Shown here: one piece after another, positions 1-8,899 of the stretch | How positions within the stretch are numbered: the first letter of the stretch is position 1 | Layout: the number at the start of each line of letters is the position of its first letter | Made by a program: the position numbers and the translations under genes | Notes under the pieces: generated by a model | The model's input: only the letters and a program-made list of their open reading frames with translations | Databases searched by the model: none | What the model was told of the DNA's origin: nothing | NCBI RefSeq assembly: GCF_001658025.2 | Contig: NZ_CP014007.2 | Location: 4,650,001 to 4,714,000, forward strand | DNA length: 64,000 bases | From: Kosakonia oryzae | Lineage (GTDB): Bacteria; Pseudomonadota; Gammaproteobacteria; Enterobacterales; Enterobacteriaceae | Reading direction: 5' to 3'

Positions 1-645
1 CTTTAACGCATCCATCGATGACTTGAGGCTGTCTTTTCTGCTTAATAGAATATCTGTTTTAGAAATGTCCTGTAGCAGATCTGTATATAATTTCTTTCCT
101 TCGAGAGATATCCCCGTATAAATACTAAAAGCAAAACTGTTGGTAGCATAGCTCACCCAAGCTATATGCTCATCATAATCATGACGATTATAATGAAACG
201 CACCAGCAAGTTCATTTTTGGTTGGATAATCCCCCAATTTATTTATAGTCGGCCACCAGATATTGTCATCTTTCTTTGAATTACAATCGAAACAGGATAT
301 TGCAAGATTGTCCATAACGAGAGAGAACCGAGGAAAATGGGCACGTGGTAATATATGTTCCACCGGGCGAGCATAGGCTATATTATAAAGATAACGTTGA
401 CAATAACAGCACCGATACTTCTGCTTACTTGCTAAGAACTCCCTAAGTTTCGATATTATTTTCGGTCCTTCGATTTTAGTCACGCCGTTCCCGGCTGGAA
501 TATCCACTGCATATAGCTCCGGCCAAACATCGACGTTATTATTAACAGATTTAAGATACAATGCATCCATTAACTTAATTACAGCTTGTTTTTTGTTTTT
601 CCTGTATGGCAATGTCTCGTAAAAAGACTCAAGATGGCTATCCAT
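1..645 (-). CDS. HNH endonuclease, PtuB-like (3' end outside window)
   Basis: Translating the minus strand from the ATG at 645 gives an open frame of 215 residues that leaves the window without a stop. Residues about 84-116 form a zinc-finger HNH nuclease core: a first Cys-x-x-Cys pair (CCYC), then VEHILPRAHFPR with the HNH histidine, then DNLAISCFDCNSKK with the second Cys pair and the Asn. The start is well placed: GGAAGGGG lies just upstream, inside the end of the preceding ATPase gene, and only three bases separate that stop from this ATG, so the two are co-translated. A large ABC-type ATPase followed directly by an HNH protein is the layout of Septu (PtuA-PtuB) anti-phage systems. The nuclease fold is clear; the Septu assignment is an inference from gene order. 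Noticeably A+T rich. Confidence 0.75.
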   Translation of the reverse strand, partial: MDSHLESFYETLPYRKNKKQAVIKLMDALYLKSVNNNVDVWPELYAVDIPAGNGVTKIEGPKIISKLREFLASKQKYRCCYCQRYLYNIAYARPVEHILPRAHFPRFSLVMDNLAISCFDCNSKKDDNIWWPTINKLGDYPTKNELAGAFHYNRHDYDEHIAWVSYATNSFAFSIYTGISLEGKKLYTDLLQDISKTDILLSRKDSLKSSMDALK

Positions 646-648
646 AAC

Positions 649-2997
649 TCATCCCCTTCCATTGCTTATGTTTTTGTAGAGTTCGTCAATAGCACGTTGT
701 GACGTAGAAACTAACGCTATTTCATTTTCAAGATTTTGATATTTGTTTTCATTAAGCATCTTTAAGATATCATCTATTTTTACCTGTGCTTTTATTTTTT
801 CATTTTCAATATAATACAAATCATCAGAGCTTATTACGTCCTCAGACTGGACATGGGAATTGACGATACTCATAAAATCAGAAACAATTTTTGCACATTT
901 TTCATAAATACTGCGATTGTTTCTGGTAACGACATGGAATTTATCGAAGATAGTGGCTTCAACATTTCGCACTGGTGACTGAGGAAGTTTTGACAAGATC
1001 CCATCTTCCGCGATAAAAGAGAGATTATTATCGGGCTCAACACTATTAATCAATAAAGGTGAGTGAGTTGCGACGACAAAATGACAAGCAAACTTTTTAG
1101 CAATAAGATCAAAAATATAAGGTAGCTTCTGTTGCCAGGCAACATGCATACTAACCTCTGGTTCGTCAATAATCAGCATATCGCCCTTAGTAATAACTGA
1201 AATAACTCTTGCAAACATCAAAAGAAGCTGCTGTTCGCCAGAACTTAAGTTATCAAAAGCCAATATCTGCTCATTATCCTTCCGTTTGATAGCAATTATA
1301 TATTTTTTCTCATCAATATTTTCTGAATATGCAGAACTGAATTTAACAATATCGCTTAGATCGTAAAGATGTTTACTATTCAGAGAAAAAGAAACGGGAA
1401 CGTAATATAACTCAGCAGTGAAACCAATCTCAGATAAGATTTCTTCGAAAAAGGGCTTAACTGCGCTATTCTTATGAATGGCAATAACACGCTGCGTAAT
1501 TTCAAGGTTTCTTCTTTGAAAAGAGATCCTTCCCCCACTCTGCTTATCCCCCAGATATTTTGCATGAGGTTTGTTCCTTAGCATATAAAATCTGTCCGAA
1601 AGCCCTGAAGAAAGCAGTAAAATATTCCTCCCGCCAGCGCTTAGCAATCGGTTGGCAAGGCGAAAGAGTAAAAGACTTTTACCCACGCCATTATTACCAA
1701 TAATGTAACATCCTCGTACTTTATCTATGTCAGAAAAGCTTGAGTAAATGAGCTGATCGTCCAATGGAGAAAATAGTGCTTCACTCTCAACAGACTTCGA
1801 AACAAATTTATCAACCGAAAATGAAGATGTATCCCTTAACACTTCAACAGGAACTTCGCTAACTAATCCTGGAACATCTTTATAGCCAGAAGGGAAAAAT
1901 CGATTGATAAAATAATCCATTTTTTTATTATCATCGATATTTAACAAAAAAGGGGACTTGGTTGAATCTTCAATATTTAACAATTGTGCCAAAAAGACAG
2001 CCAAAAGATCATCTCGCTGCTGTAAAACTGGGTAGATAAGATCTGTTTTGATAAAAAAAACATTAGCGGATGTATTTTTTCGAGAACCAAAAAGATAAAG
2101 ATTCTTCAGCCTGCTTTTATATTGCTTAGGCAACTCGATAACTGCGTACAAAAGATCAAATAAGTATAGGGACCTTCGTTCATAGTCCTTTATTTTTCCG
2201 CTACCGAGAACCATCGACCAAGAGCGACGCATTGTTGAGTATCTTAACTTATTAGTCACATATTCAAATGCATTACCATCGTGATTGTGTCGATGATTTT
2301 CTTTCCTGAAAAAAGGCGCGCGAAAATCTCTTACAAACAGAACATCTGCTTGTTCGGTTTGAATCATATGGACATTATGAAAAAGTGCGCGTAGAACCAT
2401 ATAAAAAGAAATATCCTCATCCGGATCGATAGCTAACTCAGCTACTTTTCCGGTAATAGCAGCCTCTCCGGCAACAAGAGGAATTTCCTGAAATGAAAAT
2501 CTGGAGCTGGGATTGGTCGCAACAGCAAAATGTCGGATAAAGTCGTCTATTTTTTCGTATTTACCCCGTTTAAAAACAACATCAAAGAGCTCGAATCGAT
2601 GTTCATCATTTACACAATCCTCTGATAAGTAAAAAAGATCCCTCAATGCCTCCTCTCTGTTAACGGATAGTTCCGGGCGTCTGGTCTTAACTATAAGAGT
2701 GGTATACTCATAAACTAGCTCAAATAAAGAATAAAAAGATGAAACGTCAAACCTGTAGTTCATTAAACTCTTTTTGAAAGAAGAGAATCGGATGGAAAGG
2801 TCATCGATTATACGCTTTGTGTTCTCCGTTTCCGTTATGGCGGAATAGGATATTCGCTGCAATAAATCCTGAGTAAAAAAAAGGAGTAAGAATGAATTGC
2901 ATACGTCGTCAAATGAATGCGAATACATCTCCGCAATAGATTTTATTTTTTTTATTAAACTGCTCTTTTTTATATCAAGATCAGTAAATGTATCCAT
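649..2997 (-). CDS. Large ABC/AAA ATPase, PtuA-like defence protein
   Basis: A protein of 782 residues. The first ATG of the frame is at 3024, but the ATG at 2997 is preferred because AAGGAAGG sits seven bases before it. The C-terminal half carries an SMC/ABC-type ATPase: Walker A GNNGVGKS (about residue 432), signature LSSGEQQ (about 584), Walker B MLIIDEPEVSMH (about 606) and an H-loop ATHSPLL (about 646). This is the pattern of OLD/RecF-like defence ATPases such as PtuA. The N-terminal ~430 residues before Walker A are not recognised and make the protein longer than a typical PtuA. It is followed after three bases by an HNH nuclease gene. The likely role is to sense phage or DNA ends and license the nuclease. 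Retron-associated or other ATPase-HNH systems are alternatives; no reverse transcriptase is seen. Codon use is strongly A+T-rich, suggesting recent transfer. Confidence 0.75.
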   Translation of the reverse strand: MDTFTDLDIKKSSLIKKIKSIAEMYSHSFDDVCNSFLLLFFTQDLLQRISYSAITETENTKRIIDDLSIRFSSFKKSLMNYRFDVSSFYSLFELVYEYTTLIVKTRRPELSVNREEALRDLFYLSEDCVNDEHRFELFDVVFKRGKYEKIDDFIRHFAVATNPSSRFSFQEIPLVAGEAAITGKVAELAIDPDEDISFYMVLRALFHNVHMIQTEQADVLFVRDFRAPFFRKENHRHNHDGNAFEYVTNKLRYSTMRRSWSMVLGSGKIKDYERRSLYLFDLLYAVIELPKQYKSRLKNLYLFGSRKNTSANVFFIKTDLIYPVLQQRDDLLAVFLAQLLNIEDSTKSPFLLNIDDNKKMDYFINRFFPSGYKDVPGLVSEVPVEVLRDTSSFSVDKFVSKSVESEALFSPLDDQLIYSSFSDIDKVRGCYIIGNNGVGKSLLLFRLANRLLSAGGRNILLLSSGLSDRFYMLRNKPHAKYLGDKQSGGRISFQRRNLEITQRVIAIHKNSAVKPFFEEILSEIGFTAELYYVPVSFSLNSKHLYDLSDIVKFSSAYSENIDEKKYIIAIKRKDNEQILAFDNLSSGEQQLLLMFARVISVITKGDMLIIDEPEVSMHVAWQQKLPYIFDLIAKKFACHFVVATHSPLLINSVEPDNNLSFIAEDGILSKLPQSPVRNVEATIFDKFHVVTRNNRSIYEKCAKIVSDFMSIVNSHVQSEDVISSDDLYYIENEKIKAQVKIDDILKMLNENKYQNLENEIALVSTSQRAIDELYKNISNGRG

Positions 2998-3066
2998 TAT
3001 TGGGCCTTCCTTGTAGAAGTTCATTAAAAATTAAACGGTCTACGACAAAGCGTTCAGCTTGCCCCT

Positions 3067-3483
3067 TCAATCAAAAAATACCATTCCCTTGTAGGGTTTC
3101 TCGCGGCAGGCCGCCAACCGTTGGGCGAGGTCACCGACGTGCGCTTCGAGTTTGTGTCCGTCCGGATCGAGAAAATACCAGGAGTCGCCTTCGCTTTTAT
3201 TGGCTTTCCAGTTTACAACGCCAGACTGTTCGAGGCGCGCAACAAAACCGGCGAAATCGCTTTCGCTAATGCTAAAGGCGTAATGGGTGTAATCGCTGCG
3301 CTGCGGCGGAACATATTCACGCTGCGCATCCACCGACAAACACAGCCACAGTTCGCCGCAGGTAAGGTAAGCGCCGTTGTCCCAGCGCGCATGCAGTTTC
3401 AAGCCGAGCAGCCGATGGTAAAAATCAACGCTGCGGGCCAGATCGCTGACTGCGAGTGTTAAATGGTTGAGCCCCTGCAACAT
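3067..3483 (-). CDS. fosA: Fosfomycin glutathione transferase FosA
   Basis: A 138-residue member of the glyoxalase / vicinal-oxygen-chelate superfamily, which opens the epoxide of fosfomycin with glutathione in a Mn(II)- and K(+)-dependent reaction in the cytoplasm. The start [15 protein letters not shown] and the end [13 protein letters not shown] are typical of chromosomal FosA of Klebsiella and Enterobacter. Metal ligands fall where expected: His7, His67 (SDYTHYAF) and Glu113 (DGHKLEAH). The frame is open 21 codons further upstream, but the conserved N-terminus fixes the start at 3483. It stands alone between the defence cassette and the hipA-like gene. Intrinsic chromosomal fosA is expected in this group, so its presence alone is not evidence of acquired resistance. 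Confidence 0.93.
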   Translation of the reverse strand: MLQGLNHLTLAVSDLARSVDFYHRLLGLKLHARWDNGAYLTCGELWLCLSVDAQREYVPPQRSDYTHYAFSISESDFAGFVARLEQSGVVNWKANKSEGDSWYFLDPDGHKLEAHVGDLAQRLAACREKPYKGMVFFD

Positions 3484-3505
3484 GGTCTGTTTCCCCCGAA
3501 AATGT

Positions 3506-4744
3506 TCAGACATTAAATGCTGGAGCCATTCTTTCCTGCTCAGCACGCGAAATATTCATAGATTCAGCGATCTCACGCCATTTGCGGACGCTGGACGTGA
3601 CCTCTTCCATCACTTCTTTGGCTTGTGCGAACGTGAGCCGGAAAAAATCAATCACCGACATTGCCAGTTCATAATCCAGTTGATTATCGACATCACTGAT
3701 ATTGAGATGTAACCCCTGCGCATCCGGCACAGGATTGATATCGTAAGCCGGAGAAAGAATCCAGCCACCATTTTGGAAAATAAAGCCATGATTTCGCAGA
3801 TGATCGTCATTATTCGACACAGCAATATTAAAAACGATGCGTCGCCACAGTTGAGACAAGTCCTCGCGGCTACGCGCACCACGTTCAGTCAGGAACTGCG
3901 CCAGTTCAAGGTATGAAGCTTCGTAATCGCCATCGTAATAACCGAGTTGCGTCATGGCGGATGTAAAATGCAGCCGGGTATCAGGCGTGCGATCAAAGCG
4001 TTTCGTTAAAAAGGTATGATGCTCACGATCAAAGCGTTCGATGCGACATTCCGCCATTTCGATTCCCGCATTCCGTGCCAGTTGTGAAGTTAAAAACTCC
4101 CAGGCCGCAATATCATAGTCATCATAACGACTGGGGAATTTTGCAATCCACAGTTGGTTTTTCTCATCACGTACGCTGGCTTTAGGCCGCGCGCCGCCTA
4201 AAGATGAACCTGGCGACATCAACATATTGAGCCATTGCAGGTATTCAGCATCGTCACGATTGTCATTACTTTCGATTTGCTTCGCTGCCCATGCTAACTC
4301 TCTCAGCGAGGCCATCGGCGGTGCGGCGAGCCGGTCGTTATCATCGAGGAAGGGACCCGTAAGAGCACGTTTAAAACGTAGAGCTCCCTGACGGTGAAAA
4401 TCATGCACTCCCAATAAGAAATCAATTTCTCCCAGCAACCTGGGGCGACGCGCTTGCTGGCGGGCGAGAATCGCTTCCCGCCTTTTCATCAATACCCGCC
4501 CCCAGCGATCCGGGCATGAATCAAGAAACACTCTAAAGTTTCGCGATACAGCGCTATGTTGTTCCCCGGAATAAAGCTCAAGATCGGGATCGACTTTCTG
4601 CACGAAGGGCGAAAGCAGCCACGCATCATCATAGCGAAAACTAAAATGCTCGCTATTACGTATCACTTCCGAACGCAGTGTGCCAACCAGCCCTGGCTCT
4701 GCAAAGTCCTGCCAGTCTGCAAAAACAAAAACGTCTGTCGCCAT
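3506..4744 (-). CDS. HipA-like Ser/Thr kinase toxin
   Basis: 412 residues with the HipA kinase architecture. An N-terminal HipA_N-type region is followed by the glycine-rich [11 protein letters not shown] loop (about residue 181), the ATP-binding [13 protein letters not shown] segment, FLTKRFDR, the catalytic [11 protein letters not shown] motif (Asp about residue 308) and the metal-binding LSPAYDINP. HipA kinases phosphorylate translation factors, classically glutamyl-tRNA synthetase, and cause growth arrest. The ATG overlaps the stop of the upstream antitoxin gene by one base (TGATG), so the pair is translationally coupled, with AAGGAG upstream. All catalytic motifs look intact, so an active toxin is likely. 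The substrate is not predictable from sequence and need not be GltX, because the family is diverse. Confidence 0.88.
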   Translation of the reverse strand: MATDVFVFADWQDFAEPGLVGTLRSEVIRNSEHFSFRYDDAWLLSPFVQKVDPDLELYSGEQHSAVSRNFRVFLDSCPDRWGRVLMKRREAILARQQARRPRLLGEIDFLLGVHDFHRQGALRFKRALTGPFLDDNDRLAAPPMASLRELAWAAKQIESNDNRDDAEYLQWLNMLMSPGSSLGGARPKASVRDEKNQLWIAKFPSRYDDYDIAAWEFLTSQLARNAGIEMAECRIERFDREHHTFLTKRFDRTPDTRLHFTSAMTQLGYYDGDYEASYLELAQFLTERGARSREDLSQLWRRIVFNIAVSNNDDHLRNHGFIFQNGGWILSPAYDINPVPDAQGLHLNISDVDNQLDYELAMSVIDFFRLTFAQAKEVMEEVTSSVRKWREIAESMNISRAEQERMAPAFNV

Positions 4745-5061
4745 CAATGTGCTTCTCCTTTCTTCCTTAAAAGTTCAATATCCTGCAACTTGCGCCCCAA
4801 CTCATCATCCTTTGCCACATCAAGAAAATCTTCGACCAGTCCAAGAACAGCAAGCACGGCCACATAGTGCCCAAGCGACACGCCAGGATCGCCCTGTTGG
4901 ATTTTGCGGATAGTTATGCGGCTTAACCCCGTGCGTTTAGAAAGCATGGTTTGGGTGAGTTTTCTGCGCTTGCAGGCAAGCGTGATGTTTTCACCTAACT
5001 GCTGGAGAATCTTTTGGTTACGGGGAAAGACAACCGCACTACGTTTTTCAGCTGATGGCAT
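4744..5061 (-). CDS. HipB-like Xre-family antitoxin
   Basis: A 105-residue helix-turn-helix protein (LTQTMLSKRTGLSRITIRKI) lying directly before the HipA-like kinase, as hipB precedes hipA. The start at 5061 (MPSAEKR) is chosen because the frame upstream of it runs through the palindromic operator. It should neutralise the kinase and autorepress the operon by binding the two inverted repeats at 5062-5108 and 5137-5183. The first of these touches the start codon, so repression would cover the translation-initiation region or a leaderless start. A longer frame opens at 5154 but would translate the operator, which is unlikely. Confidence 0.85.
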   Translation of the reverse strand: MPSAEKRSAVVFPRNQKILQQLGENITLACKRRKLTQTMLSKRTGLSRITIRKIQQGDPGVSLGHYVAVLAVLGLVEDFLDVAKDDELGRKLQDIELLRKKGEAH

Positions 5062-5108
5062 GGATACTATACTTACCGTAATCATGAATTTTGGTAAGTA
5101 TAGTATCC
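5062..5108. promoter_or_regulatory. Operator 1 of the hipBA-like operon (perfect 16-bp inverted repeat)
   Basis: GGATACTATACTTACC at 5062-5077 is repeated as its exact reverse complement at 5093-5108, with 15 bases between. It abuts the antitoxin start codon. HipB operators in E. coli also contain TATCC/GGATA halves separated by spacers; the site here is larger but keeps GGATA...TATCC at its ends. Confidence 0.75.
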
Positions 5109-5136
5109 AATAAGTTCTCAAGGGAGAATAAATAAT

Positions 5137-5183
5137 GAACACTACACTTACCAAAAAGCATGATTTTGATAAGTGCAGTGTCC
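5137..5183. promoter_or_regulatory. Operator 2 of the hipBA-like operon (imperfect copy)
   Basis: GAACACTACACTTACC (5137-5152) and GATAAGTGCAGTGTCC (5168-5183) form an imperfect inverted repeat with the same 15-base spacer and the same CACTTA core as operator 1. The centres of the two sites are 75 bases apart, close to seven helical turns, which suits cooperative binding by a dimeric repressor. The site ends ten bases before the stop codon of the neighbouring DUF1176 gene. Confidence 0.65.
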
Positions 5184-5193
5184 ATATATCTAT

Positions 5194-6243
5194 TTACTGC
5201 GCCTCTTTCACCTCGGTGACGAACTCCGGCAGATCCCAGGTGCCGCCCGCGCGGATATAGCGGCACATGCCGGTGGTGGATTCGCTGCTTTTACGGAAGG
5301 TTTCGCCGTCCCACACCCACTCTGCGGAGGCCCAGCAATCACCGATACCGCGACCGCGCTGCCCCAGCGAAATGATGCCGTCGGCATAGTCGGACGCCGA
5401 GTTGGTGATAAATTGCGGGTTACCTTTCAAGGCCTTATCCAGCACCCAATAGCCGTAACCTTCGTTGTACGCGCCGCGCCAGCAAAGGGCGGAGATCAGC
5501 ACATGCTTACGGTCGAGTGGCGTTAGCGTCACGTCATTATCGCCATCAATGGCCGGTTCTTGCGGTGATGCAAGACCTTCGCACTCGTTATTCTCAGGGA
5601 GCGCCGCCAGCAGGCGCGGCTTCAGCGCGTTAACTTCCGCTGCGGTCAGCGCGCGGTCTTCGCCGCTTTCTACTTTTGCCGCCTGAATGACCGGCGCGGC
5701 CACCGCAGGCGTCACCGTGTTTTCGGCTTTATCGCCTTTTTTACTGAGCGCGCCAGGCGTGCCGACGCGTCCCTGCACATCATCAAATTTCAGCAGCACC
5801 GCATACGCGCCGTCGCCGGAGAGCACAAAGGGTTTTGCCGCGCCTTTGAATTCTACTTTTGCGCTGCCTTTCACTGCATCAATCATGCTCTGCGCCTGCG
5901 CGTCCGATAAGCGCCAGGTATCATTATCTTCAGTGGCGATTTCGCCCTGTGACTTACCATCGATCCACAGCGAGAGTGCCGCTTGCGGCGCGGTTTCATC
6001 CGCATCCATCTCCGCCAGCACCACATCCACGGTAACCGGCGTGCCCGGCCCGGCTTTACGGGTGATCAGTACCGATCCGCTGGCTTCTTCTTCCGCGCTG
6101 TAACCCGCTGCGCGGCAGGTGAGCGTGTTGTCGCACACCACTTCCCAGTCTTTATGATCAAACGAGATGCCCGACTGCTCCGCCAGCGCTGGCGTACTCA
6201 GCGTCGCTGCCATCACCAGCGCCGCTCTGATACCACTGTTCAT
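5194..6243 (-). CDS. DUF1176 periplasmic protein
   Basis: 349 residues beginning with a signal peptide (MNSGIRAALVMAATLSTPALA) and continuing with features of the DUF1176 family, including FDHKDWEVVCDNTLTCRAAGY near the N-terminus and paired cysteines (CDNTLTC; CWASAEW...CRYI). The family is common in enterobacteria as an exported protein, and its function is not established. The gene stands alone: the neighbour on one side is the hipBA-like operator region and on the other a ClpP-like gene 115 bases away. No regulatory site was recognised. Confidence is high for the family and the export, nil for a biochemical role. Confidence 0.8.
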   Translation of the reverse strand: MNSGIRAALVMAATLSTPALAEQSGISFDHKDWEVVCDNTLTCRAAGYSAEEEASGSVLITRKAGPGTPVTVDVVLAEMDADETAPQAALSLWIDGKSQGEIATEDNDTWRLSDAQAQSMIDAVKGSAKVEFKGAAKPFVLSGDGAYAVLLKFDDVQGRVGTPGALSKKGDKAENTVTPAVAAPVIQAAKVESGEDRALTAAEVNALKPRLLAALPENNECEGLASPQEPAIDGDNDVTLTPLDRKHVLISALCWRGAYNEGYGYWVLDKALKGNPQFITNSASDYADGIISLGQRGRGIGDCWASAEWVWDGETFRKSSESTTGMCRYIRAGGTWDLPEFVTEVKEAQ

Positions 6244-6358
6244 GCCATCACTCCGTAATGAGAAATGCCGACAGTGTGCAGAAATTATCGATTGGGGAGA
6301 AGTCTATTTTGGCGGGATAAAGCGAAATGAGGCGAGAAACATTTCCCGCCCCAATAGA

Positions 6359-6967
6359 TCAATCGAGGTTAAGGTCGCTGTAGGATTTCACCACGCGGGA
6401 AACGATGCCGTAGTCGATCGCCTCTTTGGTGTTCATCCAGTAGTTACGATCGGTATCCTGCTTCACTTTTTCGACCGGCTGACCGGTTGCATTGGCGATC
6501 AGCTGGTTAACGCGTTCCAGCGTGCGGATGATCTCTTTGGCTTCAATCTCAATATCGCTCGCCTGACCCCGTACGCCGCCCAGCGGCTGATGGATCATAA
6601 AACGGGTGTTCGGCAGCGCGTAGCGGTGCTCTTTTTTCGCCGCAAGGAAGATGGTGATCCCGGCGCTGGCCACCCAGCCGGTGCCGATAATGTGCACTTC
6701 CGGGGTGATGAACTTAATCATGTCGTGAATGGTATCGGCCGCTTCGACGTGACCGCCCTGGCTGTTGAGATAGATCTTGATCGGCGCGTCGCTGATGCCC
6801 TGCAACAGCAGAAGCTGGGTGACCACTTTCTCGGTCAGCGCCTGGTTGATCTCGCCGGAGATAATGATGGAGCGGGCGTCCAGCAGCTTTTGCTGCATCA
6901 GTTGTGAAGCGTTGCCGCCCTTCTCTTCTTTTTTATCGTCTTCATCGTTGCTGTTAATAAAGTGCAT
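6359..6967 (-). CDS. ClpP-type serine protease (second, non-canonical ClpP)
   Basis: 202 residues with the ClpP/crotonase fold and an apparently complete catalytic triad: Ser101 in GTGWVASAG, His126 in RFMIHQPLGG and Asp171 in VKQDTDRNYW. It differs from housekeeping ClpP in the sequence around the serine and in a charged N-terminus (NDEDDKKEEKGG) where ClpP has a propeptide. No clpX or other AAA+ unfoldase lies beside it, so it is not the clpP of the clpP-clpX-lon locus. Such second ClpP proteins occur in Klebsiella, Enterobacter and relatives. Whether it works with ClpX/ClpA, forms mixed rings or acts alone is unknown. A purine-rich ribosome site (GGGGAGAGAG) precedes the ATG. Confidence 0.85.
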   Translation of the reverse strand: MHFINSNDEDDKKEEKGGNASQLMQQKLLDARSIIISGEINQALTEKVVTQLLLLQGISDAPIKIYLNSQGGHVEAADTIHDMIKFITPEVHIIGTGWVASAGITIFLAAKKEHRYALPNTRFMIHQPLGGVRGQASDIEIEAKEIIRTLERVNQLIANATGQPVEKVKQDTDRNYWMNTKEAIDYGIVSRVVKSYSDLNLD

Positions 6968-7057
6968 CTGCTCTCTCCCCTTCAGGTTATGGAGCTAAGC
7001 ATAGCCCAACGCCGAAGGGGCGGAAATAACAAGATGTTATCTCCGCATTTTCTATCA

Positions 7058-7222
7058 TTAACCCAGCTCTTCACGACGCAACCCGAGGTCTTTAAGCTGT
7101 TCGTCGCTTAAGGCACGCAAAATCTTGCGCGTTTGCCAGCGTAAGCGCAGCGCCTGAAACTTGCGCCAGAGAAAAATAAACCCGCTAAAAGGGCTTTTGT
7201 GTCGATTTTCAAAGAATTCCAT
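7058..7222 (-). CDS. DUF1127 small basic protein
   Basis: 54 residues starting MEFFENRH at 7222, after GAGGAGAGCACCG; the frame continues upstream but without a ribosome site. The C-terminal part (RKILRALSDEQLKDLGLRREEL) is the DUF1127 motif, found in many short arginine-rich proteins of proteobacteria. In alphaproteobacteria some of these bind RNA and affect phosphate and carbon metabolism; the role in enterobacteria is not established. It is divergent from the MocR-type regulator at 7399, with about 175 bases between the starts. MocR regulators often control the divergent gene, so this small protein is a candidate target. Confidence 0.7.
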   Translation of the reverse strand: MEFFENRHKSPFSGFIFLWRKFQALRLRWQTRKILRALSDEQLKDLGLRREELG

Positions 7223-7398
7223 CGGTGCTCTCCTCGCCTGAACAGAGCCCCATTTTCTCTGTAATCCCGCCCTACAATACAGATTCAGAAAACACTTTTC
7301 TTTAACATACAGATCGCTTAAAACAGCATCTGAACGGCATTTTCTCCGCGAATCTGTACTGGTTTTCAAATCTGTATGGCAAAGAAAAGGGATACAGC

Positions 7399-8814
7399 AT
7401 GACCCGCTACCAACATCTGGCTACCCTGCTGGCCGGGCGTATTGAACAAGGTTTATATCGCCACGGCGAAAAGTTGCCCTCAGTGCGCAGCCTCAGCCAG
7501 GAGCATGGCGTCAGTATCAGTACCGTGCAGCAGGCTTATCAGGTGCTGGAAAATCTGCAGCTAATCACCCCGCAGCCGCGCTCCGGCTATTTTGTCGCGC
7601 CAAGCAAAGCGAAGCCGCCCATCCCGGCGATGTCGCGCCCGGTTCAGCGCCCGGTGGATGTCACGCAGTGGGACGAAGTGCTGACGCTGTTAGAAGGGCG
7701 TGAAGACAAAACGCTTGCCACCTTCGGCGGCGGCGCACCGGATATCAGCCAACCGACGCTTAAACCACTGTGGCGGGAAATGCAGCGCGTGGTGCAACAT
7801 CAAATCCAGGACGTGCTGCGTTACGATACGCTGCCTGGCCGCCGCGAATTACGCGAGCAGATCGCCCGCTTGATGCTGGATGGCGGTGCGGCCATCACCG
7901 CTGATGAAATTGTGATCGCCAGCGGTTGCCACCCCGCGCTGTCGCTGGCGCTGCTGGCCGTCTGCCAGCCGGGCGATATTATCGCGGTTGAATCGCCTTC
8001 TTATTACGGCACCATGCAGTTGCTGCGCGGGCTGGATATTAAAGCCATTGAAATTCCGACCGATGCGGAAACCGGCATCAGCATCGAAGCACTGGAGTTA
8101 GCGCTGGAACAGTGGCCGATTAAAGGCGTGATCCTGGTACCTAACTGCAATAACCCGCTCGGTTTTATCATGCCGGAAGCGCGCAAAAAGGCGGTGCTGG
8201 CGCTGGCGCAACGTCATGACATTGTGATTTTTGAAGATGATATTTACGGCGAGCTGGCGGCAGTTTATCCGCGCCCTTGCACCATCAAATCGCTGGATAT
8301 CGATGGCCGCGTGCTGCTGTGCAGCTCCTTTACCAAAACCGTAGCGCCGGGTTTGCGGGTGGGCTGGATTGCGCCAGGACGTTATCTCGACCGGGTGTTG
8401 CACAAAAAATATGCCGCTATCGGCACCAACACGCCCGGCCCACAACTGGCGATGGCGGCGTTTATCCGCGATGGCCACTATCACCGCCATGTGCGCCGTA
8501 TGCGTCAGATTTACCAACAGCATCTGGAAACGTACACCTGCTGGGTGCGCCAGTATTTTCCCTGCGGGATCTGCGTGACGCGCCCGCAGGGCGGCTATCT
8601 GCTGTGGATCGAGCTGCCGGAAAGTGTGGATATGGTTTGCGTTTCCCGCATGCTTTGCCGTCTGAAAATCCAGATTGCGCCCGGTTCGCTGTTCTCCGCT
8701 TCCGGCAAGTACCGAAACTGCCTGCGGCTGAACTGCGCCTTGCCGCTCACCGATGCAAACCGTGAAGTCATCAAACAGTTAGGAGAAGCGATTCACGCCG
8801 CGCTGGAGGAGTAA
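7399..8814 (+). CDS. MocR/PdxR-type regulator (GntR HTH + aminotransferase domain)
   Basis: 471 residues. An N-terminal GntR winged helix (residues ~1-70, with EKLPSVRSLSQEHGVSISTV) is linked to a class I aminotransferase-like domain (~110-470). The PLP-binding lysine is expected in LLCSSFTKTVAPGLRVGW; other fold motifs are NCNNPLGFIMP and FEDDIYGEL. MocR proteins use PLP or its adduct with an amino compound as the effector and seldom act as aminotransferases. The target is unknown; the divergent DUF1127 gene is the nearest candidate. The ATG at 7399 follows GGGATACAGC. A terminator hairpin downstream serves the convergent sigma-factor gene. Confidence 0.85.
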   Translation: MTRYQHLATLLAGRIEQGLYRHGEKLPSVRSLSQEHGVSISTVQQAYQVLENLQLITPQPRSGYFVAPSKAKPPIPAMSRPVQRPVDVTQWDEVLTLLEGREDKTLATFGGGAPDISQPTLKPLWREMQRVVQHQIQDVLRYDTLPGRRELREQIARLMLDGGAAITADEIVIASGCHPALSLALLAVCQPGDIIAVESPSYYGTMQLLRGLDIKAIEIPTDAETGISIEALELALEQWPIKGVILVPNCNNPLGFIMPEARKKAVLALAQRHDIVIFEDDIYGELAAVYPRPCTIKSLDIDGRVLLCSSFTKTVAPGLRVGWIAPGRYLDRVLHKKYAAIGTNTPGPQLAMAAFIRDGHYHRHVRRMRQIYQQHLETYTCWVRQYFPCGICVTRPQGGYLLWIELPESVDMVCVSRMLCRLKIQIAPGSLFSASGKYRNCLRLNCALPLTDANREVIKQLGEAIHAALEE

Positions 8815-8824
8815 GGAATTTTGG

Positions 8825-8870
8825 CAAAAAAAAATGCCCCAAAACGTACGGAGCGAGCTCCGACTGGGGC
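8825..8870 (-). terminator. Rho-independent terminator of the FliA-like gene
   Basis: On the minus strand GCCCC...GGGGC (8870-8836) encloses a second stem CGGAG/CTCCG and is followed by a run of nine T (A run at 8826-8834). It lies 30 bases beyond the stop at 8900. Confidence 0.8.
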
Positions 8871-8899
8871 GTAAAGGTGGATGATAAAAAAGTAATATG

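Noticed and set aside
1..2997. PARIS or Gabija system
   Set aside because: The partner is an HNH nuclease with zinc-finger cysteines, not a TOPRIM/DUF4435 protein or UvrD-like helicase; no reverse transcriptase suggests a retron either.
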